Assembly: GCA_937951615.1 (NCBI GenBank)
Contig: CALFBH010000079.1
Location: 37,628-101,627, forward strand
Origin: an uncultured Saprospiraceae bacterium
GTDB taxonomy: Bacteria > Bacteroidota > Bacteroidia > Chitinophagales > Saprospiraceae
DNA length: 64,000 nt
Direction: 5' to 3'
The translations under genes and the position numbers were made by a program. Below, piece after piece: positions 20,146 to 28,296 of this stretch (its first letter is position 1; every line of letters begins with the position of its first letter). The notes beneath the pieces are model-generated. The model worked only from the letters and a program-made list of their open reading frames with translations, was not told where the DNA came from and ran no database searches.

Positions 20146-20364
20146 CACCAATATACCAATATACCAGTTACCAATATACCAGTTACCAATCACCAGTTAC
20201 CAATCACCAGTTACCAATCACCAGTTACCAATCACCAGTTACCAATCACCAATCACCAGTTACCAATCACCAATCACCAGTTACCAATCACCAGTTACCA
20301 ATCACCAGTTACCAATCACCAGTTACCAATCACCAGTTACCAGTTACCAGTTACCAGTTACCAA
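20146..20364 (+). repeat. Family D array (CCAATCACCAGTTA units)
   Basis: About 220 bases of imperfect tandem units CACCAGTTACCAAT with shorter variants CACCAAT and CCAGTTA, ending one base from the dacB stop codon. Unit length shifts between 7 and 14 bases, so it is not a CRISPR array. Together with 19984-20011 it forms an inverted pair around a 134-base centre. Confidence 0.9.
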
Positions 20365-20365
20365 A

Positions 20366-21844
20366 TCACTCCACCAAAGCAATAGCCGCCATCACCCGCT
20401 CCATTTTTTTCTTCATAGCAGCCGGCGAGCCTTTATAATTATTAGCAATAATAGAAAAAGACAGCAACTTGCCCGACTTGCTCTTCACAAAACCCGTATA
20501 ACTTCGTACACCTTCCATATAACCACTTTTTGCCCGTAAATTACCCGCTGCTTTTGTGCCTTTAAACATGTTTTGCAAAGCCCCACTTTCTGCCGCAACA
20601 GGTAAAGAAGCATAAAGGTCTTTAAAGATTGTTTTATCTTTTGCCACCTTCCGCATGATCGTTGCCAAATGTCGAGTAGAAATCGCATTTCTAGGAGACA
20701 AGCCACTACCATCCCGCATCACAAAACCACTCATATCCACGCCGCGAGTAGTCCAATAAGCTTTGATCGCTTCAAGTCCGGCTTCCGTCGTACCTTCTCC
20801 CGATTGCTTTTTGCCGATGCTTTTGAGCAGACTTTCGCAATATAGATTTACGCTTTTCATGTTGGCTCGCTGTACAATATCTTTTAAAGGCGGTGATTTT
20901 ATGGTGTAAATGGTCTTCCGTTTCGAACTTGGATTTCTGGTAAGCTGTAGCTGGCGTTGCGTAGCTGTTTTGCCTTCATTATTGATGCCGTTTTTTTCTA
21001 GGGCTTTCGCCAAATGAAAAGCAGCAAACAAAGCCGGCTCAGGCAGAGAACCTTTAATCGTATAATCATTTTTGCCAATAGGCAAGGTACCACGTATATA
21101 ACGCATATTCGTATAAGGCGCACCAAAAATATAAGCATTATCGCCCGATTTCGCGCCTGCAGAATTGAGCTCATTGGCAAATTCTATTCCTGGCACTTCT
21201 GGGCGAACACCTTTTACACTTGGTCCTTTACTTAGATTTGGCGAAAGCCCAAAATCAATATAATACAGATTCTCATGGATGTTCAGCCCATGCGTACCAC
21301 CTGCATAATAATTGCCCATATCTTCCCAAATCCAGGTACGCCCAGTCGCAGCCGTTTCAAAATAAGTCGCATCACCAATCACATAACCATCAATACACTG
21401 AATGCCCGCTTTGCGTACAGCCTTGCTGAGTTGCTGCATCAAATCGTCAAAATCCGTCACACCTTCCATTTCTTGCGAACCAAGTGTCGGGTCGCCCTGC
21501 CCAGTAAAGTAAAGATTGCCTTGCAAAGTCCCATCCGCAGTAATTTTGCCATCGTATTCCAATTTGGTTTCATACCGAAAATCACTGCCCAATATACCGA
21601 GTGCAGTGGCAGTTGTTACAGCTTTGAGCGAGGAAGCGGTGATGAGTCCGAGATCTGCATTATGTTGTGCGATGACTTTATTGGCTTCGACATCTATGAC
21701 ACAAAACCCGAGTCCGGCGTGTTTGAGGTCAGCGTCTTTCGCTAGGGCGTCAATGGCGGTTTGAGGATTTGTTTGTGCAGTAATGAAATTGGTGGATAGG
21801 AGAATGAAGAGTAGTAAATTTGACCATTTTTTCCAGTTGTCCAC
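20366..21844 (-). CDS. dacB: D-alanyl-D-alanine carboxypeptidase/endopeptidase, PBP4 (DacB) type
   Basis: A periplasmic serine DD-peptidase of peptidase family S13 acting on peptidoglycan. The active-site tetrad SSLK is at residues 71-74, a SVN motif stands for SxN, and KSG stands for the KTG triad (RAKSGYMEG). A signal peptide ends at ITAQ (residue 24). The open frame continues 91 codons further upstream, but those codons translate repeat sequence. The start I favour is the GTG at 21844, giving MDNWKKWSNLLLFILL and a proper signal peptide (492 residues). The GTG is part of a family C repeat. The family assignment is firm and the start is inferred. Confidence 0.92.
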   Translation of the reverse strand: MDNWKKWSNLLLFILLSTNFITAQTNPQTAIDALAKDADLKHAGLGFCVIDVEANKVIAQHNADLGLITASSLKAVTTATALGILGSDFRYETKLEYDGKITADGTLQGNLYFTGQGDPTLGSQEMEGVTDFDDLMQQLSKAVRKAGIQCIDGYVIGDATYFETAATGRTWIWEDMGNYYAGGTHGLNIHENLYYIDFGLSPNLSKGPSVKGVRPEVPGIEFANELNSAGAKSGDNAYIFGAPYTNMRYIRGTLPIGKNDYTIKGSLPEPALFAAFHLAKALEKNGINNEGKTATQRQLQLTRNPSSKRKTIYTIKSPPLKDIVQRANMKSVNLYCESLLKSIGKKQSGEGTTEAGLEAIKAYWTTRGVDMSGFVMRDGSGLSPRNAISTRHLATIMRKVAKDKTIFKDLYASLPVAAESGALQNMFKGTKAAGNLRAKSGYMEGVRSYTGFVKSKSGKLLSFSIIANNYKGSPAAMKKKMERVMAAIALVE

Positions 21845-21911
21845 CCCCTGCGCCCCCTCCAAAGGGGGACAAACATATCTCCCCCTTCGGAGGGGGACTA
21901 AGGGGGAGGAT
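21842..21911 (-). repeat. Family C repeat overlapping the dacB start codon
   Basis: On the gene strand two G/C-run hairpins, TCCCCCTCCGAAGGGGGA and TCCCCCTTTGGAGGGGG, are separated by about 9 bases. The last unit ends CAGGGGGTGG, whose GTG is the proposed dacB start. Related copies are at 24511-24577, 40598-40760 and 40804-40843. Confidence 0.8.
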
Positions 21912-21934
21912 TGCTGAAAAAATTTGATAAACTT

Positions 21935-22075
21935 AGCCAGCCCTGAAAGGGCGAAATATGTAAACGTAGGGTGAAACCCTACGGGTAAACGCCTCACATT
22001 ATGCAAAGCCCTGAAAGGGCGAAATATCTCTGAGATTTTACGGAGTCCCTTCAGGACTATTTGAAATTGTGCTGT
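21935..22075. repeat. REP-like cluster of GAA-loop hairpins
   Basis: Two copies of GCCCTGAAAGGGC followed by GAAATAT (21940-21959 and 22008-22027) flank an 8-bp hairpin CGTAGGGT/ACCCTACG with a GAA loop at 21965-21983. A further short hairpin AGTCC/GGACT lies at about 22045-22059. Translated in the dacB frame this gives the spurious peptide PVGFHPTFTYFALSGLA. It resembles bacterial REP palindromes. Confidence 0.85.
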
Positions 22076-22228
22076 CATATTGTATATAAATGTAGGAACA
22101 TTCAACTTGAAATTCAAACACTATTTATAAATAAATTCCCTAAGCATTTTTCATCCTCCACCTTTTTATTGAACTTAGTGGCGTTATACAATTATTTAAT
22201 TACGAATTACGACTGAGTTAATTTTGTA

Positions 22229-22297
22229 CAACAACACGACAACACGACAACACAACAACACAACAACACGACAACACAACAACACAACAACACAATC
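22229..22297 (+). repeat. Family A right arm before the GH1 gene
   Basis: Units ACAACACGACAACAC and ACAACACAACAAC run to three bases before the ATG at 22300. No left arm or mini-hairpin accompanies this copy. Confidence 0.85.
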
Positions 22298-22299
22298 CA

Positions 22300-23478
22300 A
22301 TGACCATCAAATTTCCTGAAGGTTTCCTATGGGGAACCTCCACCGCTGCTGCCCAAATTGAAACCGCCTTCGACCACAACTGGAACGGCTTTAAATCCCG
22401 CGACGGCTATACTTTTTTGCGCACCAGCGACCATGAAAAACGTAGAAACGAAGACCTCGGTTATATCCGACAATTTGGTTCAGTGTATCGTTGTGGAGTG
22501 GATTGGTCGCGGCTGCAACGTGCGCCTATGGCAGACTTTGAAGCGGATGTTGTGGCGGAATACCAAGACTGGTTTAGGAAACTGAATGAGGCTGGGATGA
22601 AAGTCATGTTTGTGATGCATCATTTTTGTAATCCGACCTGGTTTGAAAAAAATGGGACTTGGCTGAATGCAGATAATATCCCAGCATTTATGGATTATGC
22701 AAAGAAATGTATCGAGCATTTTGGCGAATATGCTTATATCTGGAATACCTTTAATGAGCCGGGTGTGTATGCGATGAATGGCTTTGTCACAGGCAATTTT
22801 CCACCACAACATAAAAGCTATTTCAAAGGCAATAAAGTACTGGATAATATGGGCAAAGCCCATGATGAATTATACGATATTTTAAAAGAAAAATACCCAG
22901 ATAAGCAGGTCGGTATTTCCAAAAACACCTGTTATTTTTTCGGCACCAACTGGCTGGGCAAAAAAATGGCAAAGTTTGTCGATTGGTGGTTTATAGATAA
23001 AGTAGCGAGTCATTTTGAAAAAAATGATTTCTGGGGCATTAGTTATTATGCCTACATTCCTTTTACACCGATGCCGATTACCTTTATTGACACGCCTGAT
23101 AAACTAAAAAAAATGGGTATTCCACATGATAAAATGTGGGGCTATTACCCGAAAGGGCTCAAAGAAATTTTGCTGCGTTTTCACAAGAAGTATAATAAGC
23201 CGATTATCATTACTGAAAATGGCGTATGCACGGAAGACGATGATTTTCGTCAACAAAGCATGAAAGATTATTTGTCTGCCTGCCACGAAGCTATGCAGGA
23301 AGGCGTAGACTTGCGTGGCTATATCCACTGGACAACGATGGATAATTTTGAATGGAATCTTGGACCAACTTACCGCTTCGGACTGGTGCGGGTCGATTTT
23401 GAAACCATGGAACGCACACTTACGGATGCTGGAAAATTTTATACAAAAATTACAAAAGAAAATAGTCTGGAAATTTAA
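22300..23478 (+). CDS. Glycoside hydrolase family 1 enzyme (beta-glycosidase)
   Basis: A retaining beta-glycosidase with the TIM-barrel fold. The N-terminal signature FPEGFLWGTSTAAAQIE, the acid/base glutamate in TFNEP (E153) and the nucleophile in ITENG (E306) are all present. At 392 residues it is shorter than the common 440-480, with the loss apparently in loop regions between the catalytic residues. There is no signal peptide, so it acts in the cytoplasm. Substrate specificity cannot be told. Clustering with transporters or other glycosidases is absent. The leader is a family A repeat. Confidence 0.95.
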   Translation: MTIKFPEGFLWGTSTAAAQIETAFDHNWNGFKSRDGYTFLRTSDHEKRRNEDLGYIRQFGSVYRCGVDWSRLQRAPMADFEADVVAEYQDWFRKLNEAGMKVMFVMHHFCNPTWFEKNGTWLNADNIPAFMDYAKKCIEHFGEYAYIWNTFNEPGVYAMNGFVTGNFPPQHKSYFKGNKVLDNMGKAHDELYDILKEKYPDKQVGISKNTCYFFGTNWLGKKMAKFVDWWFIDKVASHFEKNDFWGISYYAYIPFTPMPITFIDTPDKLKKMGIPHDKMWGYYPKGLKEILLRFHKKYNKPIIITENGVCTEDDDFRQQSMKDYLSACHEAMQEGVDLRGYIHWTTMDNFEWNLGPTYRFGLVRVDFETMERTLTDAGKFYTKITKENSLEI

Positions 23479-23501
23479 AAAATGCCTAAGTTTATGGAAT
23501 A

Positions 23502-23588
23502 AACGATGAATGATAAATGGTGAACGATGAATCACAAGTTAAGGCTTGAAAATATTTATCATTCATAGTTCATAGTTCATCATTCAAT
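23502..23588. repeat. Two-armed repeat (AACGATGAAT / ATTCATAGTTCAT) before 23598
   Basis: Left arm 23502-23532 (units of GATGAATGATAAATGG type) and right arm 23557-23588 (units TCATTCATAGTTCATAG) are imperfectly complementary around a 24-base centre. The right arm ends 9 bases before the ATG of the outer-membrane protein gene. Confidence 0.75.
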
Positions 23589-23597
23589 ACGATTTTC

Positions 23598-24443
23598 ATG
23601 CTGAAAAGATTTTTTATTTTTGTTTTTCTTAGCTTACTGATGAGTCAGGGATATGCCCAAAACGGGACACCGCAAAGAGCTGGAGCACGAGGCGCAGGAA
23701 TGGGCGATGCTTCTGTTACCTTTCAGGACATCAATAGTGCATTTAGTAATCAGGCGGGACTGGCTTTTTTGGAAGGGCTGAGTTTTACCGTCTTTGCAGA
23801 ACGTCGATTTTTGTTGGCTGAAATCAACTCTTTTTCCGCCGCTGCTGCTTATCCCACCAACTCTGGTACTTTTGGACTTGCCTTAAATTATTTTGGCTAT
23901 ACCAATTATAATGAACAAAAAATCGGTTTGTCTTATGCCCGAAAATTATTTGAAGGGGTAGGGATTGGTGCGCAGGTGGACTATCTGGGTACACGGATTC
24001 CTGAGTATGGAACGGCGAGCAGTGTTACTTTTGAATTGGGCGTGCAGGCAGCTTTATTGGATAAATTGATAGTCGGTGGACATGTTTTTAGCCCAGTTCG
24101 TGTGCAACTGACAGACAGCGACCGCGATGTGATTCCCACGCAGCTCAATGTAGGATTTTCGTATTTACCTTCGGATAAGGTACTGATTGCACTTGAAGTG
24201 GAAAAGGATATTGATTATAAAGCTTCTTTAAAAGGTGGTGTAGAATATAAAGTAGTGGATCAATTGTCTATTCGTGCAGGCATTGGTACAGAGCCGATTC
24301 AAAACAGTTTTGGTATTGGTGTTCATTTGCCGAATCTGGATATTGATTTCTCCACCATGTATCATTACGAACTGGGCTTTACGCCTGGTATTTCGGTGAG
24401 TTATGGGATTAAGAAAATGGATGCTTCAACTGCAAAAGAATAG
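23598..24443 (+). CDS. PorQ/PorV-like outer-membrane protein
   Basis: A 281-residue predicted beta-barrel with a signal peptide ending SQGYAQ (residue 21). The mature start RAGARGAGMGDASVTFQDINSAFSNQAGLAFLEG is the conserved N-terminal pattern of the PorV/PorQ/FadL-like group in Bacteroidota. Some of these proteins act in type IX secretion, which is relevant because two exported proteins in the window use that route. However, this copy could be a general outer-membrane protein. It ends with a short hydrophilic tail rather than a terminal aromatic strand. The next gene follows on the same strand, suggesting an operon. Confidence 0.75.
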   Translation: MLKRFFIFVFLSLLMSQGYAQNGTPQRAGARGAGMGDASVTFQDINSAFSNQAGLAFLEGLSFTVFAERRFLLAEINSFSAAAAYPTNSGTFGLALNYFGYTNYNEQKIGLSYARKLFEGVGIGAQVDYLGTRIPEYGTASSVTFELGVQAALLDKLIVGGHVFSPVRVQLTDSDRDVIPTQLNVGFSYLPSDKVLIALEVEKDIDYKASLKGGVEYKVVDQLSIRAGIGTEPIQNSFGIGVHLPNLDIDFSTMYHYELGFTPGISVSYGIKKMDASTAKE

Positions 24444-24457
24444 ATTATGCAGAGCAG

Positions 24458-24501
24458 GAGAATATCGAATATCGAACAGAAGAATATTGAATGTCGAAGT
24501 A
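24458..24501 (+). repeat. Family E repeat (GAATATCGAAC units)
   Basis: Units AATATCGAATATCGAAC and AATATTGAATGTCGAAG follow 14 bases after the stop of the PorQ-like gene and lead into the family C element. Similar to 9666-9706. Confidence 0.7.
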
Positions 24502-24510
24502 AGCACGTAG

Positions 24511-24577
24511 GTATTTCGCAAAGCGAAATACGTCCCCTCTTGAGAGGGGAACAGAGGGGGGTGTTGGCTGGAACACT
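24511..24577 (+). repeat. Family C element with mini-hairpin, overlapping the start of the next gene
   Basis: A perfect hairpin with stem GTATTTCGC and AAA loop (24511-24531) is followed by CCCCTCTTGAGAGGGG (24534-24549) and GAACAGAGGGGGGTGTTGG. The block is nearly identical to 40689-40759 read on the minus strand. In both copies the order relative to the downstream gene is the same. Confidence 0.9.
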
Positions 24578-26678
24578 TAGAGAAATTGGCTTACTGATTT
24601 TAATCCTATTACTTTCAAGCTTCGCTACCGCACAGGAAACAGATGACCTTTCAACAGCCACCCGAGAATATATTGAAAACGTAGTTGCAGATACAGACGA
24701 GGAATTTGACTACGATGAAGTCTATACTTTATTACAAACCTATCGCCAAAAACCGATGGATTTGAATGAGGTGACTGATGTGGAATTGTCGGAACTTCGA
24801 TTGTTGACCAGTATACAGATTTCTTCTTTTTTGAATTATAGAAATGACTTGGGAGATTTGATTGATATTCGAGAATTGCAATCTGTTCCCAATTTTGATA
24901 TAGAAACCATCAGTCGTATTTTGCCTTATGTTGGGGTGAAAAAAGACCGGGAAACCTTCAATGTTCCTTTGGGCGCGATGTTATACAAAGGCAGTAACGA
25001 ACTTTATATCCGTTATCAGCGCAGACTGGAATTGTCGCGTGGGCTGAGTCCGCCGACGGCAGAAGATACGAGTCGTTATCTGGGCAATCCGGGACGCATT
25101 TATGCCCGTTTTCGACATCAGTATGAGAATCGACACAGTTGGGGTATCACAATGGAAAAAGATCCTGGCGAAGAATTTTTTACAGGCTCCAATAAACAGG
25201 GGTTCGACTTCTATTCAGCGCATCTATATTTTCGGAATCTGAGCAAAACAGTCAAGAGCGTTGCCTTGGGCGACTATTATGTCAATCTTGGTCAGGGGCT
25301 GGTGATGTCGAGTGGTTTTGGATCTGGCAAAAGCTCTTATATTGCGAGTATCCGGAGAGGCGGGCGGAAAATTATTCCTTATACTTCCGTCAATGAGGCG
25401 GTTTATTTTCGAGGTGCAGCGGGAACATTTGGGCTGGGAAACAACCTGTTTGTAACGGCTTTTGGTTCTTACCGAAATCGCGATGCCAATGTTATTTTGA
25501 TGGATACGCTGGACATAGAAGATGTCAATACTTTTTCTTCTTTACAGGAAAGTGGTTTGCATCGCAGGGCGAATGAAATAGAAGATGAAAATGCCATCAC
25601 GCAAATCAATGGAGGCGGAAGTCTGCAATATAAAACCCGTCGTTTTCAGTTGGGATTGAATGGGGTTTACACCAAATTTGATGCAATGTTTGACCGTAAT
25701 AAGCAGGTGTATAGCCAGTTTCAATTTAGCGGTGACCAGTCTATCAATGCGAGTATGGATTATGGTTTATTGCTGCGCAATATCAATTTTTTCGGCGAAT
25801 TTGCAATCAGTCAGTCTGGTGGCGATACCAGTTTGGTCAATGGTGGCAGAACTGGATTTGCTATGCTTAATGGCATGTTGATTGGTTTGGACAAGACGGT
25901 TGATTTGGCGATTTTACATCGTTCTTATCAAAAAGAATACAACTCCTTTTATGGCAACCCATTTGGCGAAACCTCGCAGGGGAATAATGAAAATGGCTTG
26001 TATATCGGCTTGAGTGTGAAGCCCAATTACAACTGGGCTTTCAGTGCTTATATGGATACTTGGCGACATCCTTGGTTGCGTTTTCAGGCGGATGGACCTT
26101 CCACTGGCTATGATTATTTGTTGAAAGTTAATTATCGCGTCAAGCGAAAAATGGAGGCTTATGTGCGTTTTCGGCATGAATCTAAACAAAGAAACGCACC
26201 CAATAATGAAACAGCTATCAATTATTTAATCGATCAGCGTCGCTCAGATATTCGGCTGCATGTTGCCAATAAAGTCAGCAAATTTCTAGAACTGCGAAAC
26301 CGAGTGGATTTGATGTTTTTTAATAATCAGATAGAACCTGTGTCAAGAGGTTTTATGGTCTACCAGGATGTGATTTTTAAGCCCATGGCTCCCTGGTCTT
26401 TTACTACACGATTTGCTATTTTTGAGACAGATGATTATGATTCGCGGACTTATGCTTATGAAAATGACCTGCTAGGGTCAGCCTTTGTGCCGGCTTATGC
26501 GTATAAAGGAACACGGTTTTATTTTAATTTGCGCTATAAAGGCATCCGCAACATGACACTGGAAGCTCGTTTTGCACAAACCTACCTCCGGGACTTCGAT
26601 GTTTTTGGAAGTGGACTGGAAGAAATTGAAGGACATACCCGCACGGAAGTGAAGGTGCAGATGAAGTATAAATTTTAA
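24561..26678 (+). CDS. Helix-hairpin-helix domain outer-membrane barrel protein
   Basis: A large exported protein of about 705 residues. After a signal peptide (LLILILLLSSFATAQ) comes an N-terminal region with helix-hairpin-helix-like repeats (MDLNEVTDVELSELRLL, GDLIDIRELQSV). The rest, from about residue 110, is rich in alternating beta strands, arginine and aromatic residues, ending VKVQMKYKF with the terminal phenylalanine of an outer-membrane barrel. Bacteroidota commonly encode such HhH-plus-barrel proteins of unknown role. An ATG exists at 24447, but its first 38 codons are repeat sequence. I prefer the in-frame GTG at 24561 (or TTG 24564), which places the signal peptide at the N-terminus. 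Probably co-transcribed with the PorQ-like gene. Confidence 0.75.
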   Translation: MLAGTLREIGLLILILLLSSFATAQETDDLSTATREYIENVVADTDEEFDYDEVYTLLQTYRQKPMDLNEVTDVELSELRLLTSIQISSFLNYRNDLGDLIDIRELQSVPNFDIETISRILPYVGVKKDRETFNVPLGAMLYKGSNELYIRYQRRLELSRGLSPPTAEDTSRYLGNPGRIYARFRHQYENRHSWGITMEKDPGEEFFTGSNKQGFDFYSAHLYFRNLSKTVKSVALGDYYVNLGQGLVMSSGFGSGKSSYIASIRRGGRKIIPYTSVNEAVYFRGAAGTFGLGNNLFVTAFGSYRNRDANVILMDTLDIEDVNTFSSLQESGLHRRANEIEDENAITQINGGGSLQYKTRRFQLGLNGVYTKFDAMFDRNKQVYSQFQFSGDQSINASMDYGLLLRNINFFGEFAISQSGGDTSLVNGGRTGFAMLNGMLIGLDKTVDLAILHRSYQKEYNSFYGNPFGETSQGNNENGLYIGLSVKPNYNWAFSAYMDTWRHPWLRFQADGPSTGYDYLLKVNYRVKRKMEAYVRFRHESKQRNAPNNETAINYLIDQRRSDIRLHVANKVSKFLELRNRVDLMFFNNQIEPVSRGFMVYQDVIFKPMAPWSFTTRFAIFETDDYDSRTYAYENDLLGSAFVPAYAYKGTRFYFNLRYKGIRNMTLEARFAQTYLRDFDVFGSGLEEIEGHTRTEVKVQMKYKF

Positions 26679-26684
26679 GTAAAA

Positions 26685-26824
26685 AGAAGCGAGAAGCGGG
26701 AGGCGAGACTGTATAGTGTTGATAATCAGTATTTAAGCAGTTTTGGTTAATTTTTTAAAGAAAAAAATAAAACACTGATTATGAACTGTTTAGCGTCTCG
26801 CTTCCCGCCTCTGGCTTCTCGCGT
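26685..26824. repeat. Two-armed inverted repeat (AGAAGCGGGAGGCGAGAC)
   Basis: Left arm 26685-26709 and right arm 26795-26824 (GTCTCGCTTCCCGCCTC...) are complementary. Inside lies a second complementary pair, ATAATCAGT and ACTGATTAT. It starts just after the barrel gene and ends about 70 bases before the DUF2452 gene, and it could fold into a long stem in the transcript. Confidence 0.8.
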
Positions 26825-26897
26825 CCAAAGTCTAGTAAAACATTTACTGAAAAATGGGGTTTCTAATAGATAATTTCACAATACGCATATTTACAAG

Positions 26898-27323
26898 ATG
26901 AAAGAAAATCCGATAGATAAAGATAATATCACAGAAACCCCTGGCACACTGACCTACGCACATAATGTAGGCAGCGCACTGGTAAAACCTATAGACAAAG
27001 GGCGGGTCAAAGGAAGAGCGGTATCGGCGATGCACGAACAGACCAATACCCAACTCGCACAGATACAAAGACAAATGGAATTGCTGGCAGAACAAGCCCG
27101 GCAAATCAAGGAACGCATCGACATTTCAGAGAAAATTTACATGGCGGACATTGGTTTTGAACCCCTCATTGGACATACGTACCATCTCTACGACAAAGCA
27201 GACGAGACATTGGTACTCGCTATGGTCGGTCCGAACGAGTGGGGCAAAGAAGGACAGCCTTTCAATAATTTTCTAGCCACAGTGAAATTGCTATCAGATC
27301 ATACCTGGCAAATTATTTATTAG
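26898..27323 (+). CDS. DUF2452 domain protein
   Basis: A 141-residue cytoplasmic protein matching the DUF2452 family: an N-terminal PIDKGRVKGRAVSAMHEQTN segment, a glutamine-rich coiled coil (LAQIQRQMELLAEQARQIKERI), then FEPLIGHTYHLYDK and a C-terminal region ending WQIIY. The family has no established function. It converges with the coxG gene and appears to be a single-gene unit. Confidence 0.85.
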   Translation: MKENPIDKDNITETPGTLTYAHNVGSALVKPIDKGRVKGRAVSAMHEQTNTQLAQIQRQMELLAEQARQIKERIDISEKIYMADIGFEPLIGHTYHLYDKADETLVLAMVGPNEWGKEGQPFNNFLATVKLLSDHTWQIIY

Positions 27324-27369
27324 TTTTTACCATTCCATAGAAAATCAGGTGAACAGCATCATGAAACCA

Positions 27370-28059
27370 CTAACTCCGCTTAAACAATCGCTTAATAGCA
27401 TTCATAATCACCGACCATAACAAGCCAAAGGCATTTACAGAATTACTTGCTTTGCGAGCGGGTACTTCGACTGCTCCTGTATCGCCGCTATCGCCAATGT
27501 TTCGTCTTGCGGGTACTTCTACTGCACTCAGGTCATCATCCCCGTCAATCCGTCTTGCGGGAACTTCCACTGCTCTTGCGGGAACTTCTACTGCACGCGG
27601 ATTTTCTTCATCGAGCTTTGCTTTGAAATTCTCAATAAACTGATTGGTCAGATGGTCGGTAACATCGACAATCAGGCGAGAACCAAATTGCGCCAGCATC
27701 CCAGTGACACTGATGACCATGCTAAAATTAACACTGGTCTTGTCATCGGCTTTGTCTTCAAGCTTGCCAGTCAGCTCCATATTGGCGCCGCCTTTGCCAC
27801 GAGAGTCTGTGCCTTTGCCTTTGAGAAATAATTCATAATTATCGGCATCTTCTTTTTCAATGTTAATCTGTCCGTTATACTTTGCAGCTACTGGTCCGAA
27901 TTTTAAACTAACCTTCCCTTTATAATTTTGATCATCTATCTTTTCTGTCAATTCTGCACCTGGTACACAGGATACAATTTTGGAAGGATCTTTTAAGTAT
28001 TCCCAAACGACAGCAATCGGATGATCGACGTCAAATGATTTGTCTACTTTAGCTTTCAT
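27370..28059 (-). CDS. coxG: CoxG-like SRPBCC protein with repeated AVEVPAR linker
   Basis: A 229-residue protein of the carbon monoxide dehydrogenase subunit G family. Residues 1-150 form the SRPBCC/START fold (FDVDHPIAVVWEYLKDP, VPGAELTE, YKGKVSLKFGPV). CoxG is known to help recruit or anchor the Cox complex at the membrane and to bind quinone-like ligands. Residues about 155-205 form a linker with four copies of AVEVPAR. The C-terminus AFGLLWSVIMNAIKRLFKRS is an amphipathic or membrane-anchoring helix. It is divergent from coxS with a 237-base shared upstream region and belongs functionally to that cluster. Confidence 0.85.
   Translation of the reverse strand: MKAKVDKSFDVDHPIAVVWEYLKDPSKIVSCVPGAELTEKIDDQNYKGKVSLKFGPVAAKYNGQINIEKEDADNYELFLKGKGTDSRGKGGANMELTGKLEDKADDKTSVNFSMVISVTGMLAQFGSRLIVDVTDHLTNQFIENFKAKLDEENPRAVEVPARAVEVPARRIDGDDDLSAVEVPARRNIGDSGDTGAVEVPARKASNSVNAFGLLWSVIMNAIKRLFKRS
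27454..27594 (-). repeat. Four 21-base intragenic repeats encoding AVEVPAR
   Basis: Copies at about 27454-27474, 27505-27525, 27553-27573 and 27574-27594 differ mainly at synonymous third positions, two of them in direct tandem. They lengthen the linker between the START-like domain and the membrane helix of CoxG. Confidence 0.85.
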
Positions 28060-28296
28060 ATATAATATTTGTGTGTGAAATTATTTTCGTACAAATTATA
28101 AACCTTTTATAGAAACAAGATGCAAAAATGCCGAAAAACTTTTACTTCCTATTAAAAAAGTAGAAATAATATTTTTTTATTGCGAAAAGATTTAATAAAT
28201 CAAAATATCATATTAATTTAAGGCTTTATTTTGATAGAATATATCTACGTAGCGTTTGTTTGCGAAATTCCTTTTCACCATTTAAAATAAAATACT

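Noticed and set aside
20146..20364. Possible CRISPR array
   Set aside because: Units are 7-14 bases, imperfect and directly adjacent with no unique spacers, and no cas genes are present.
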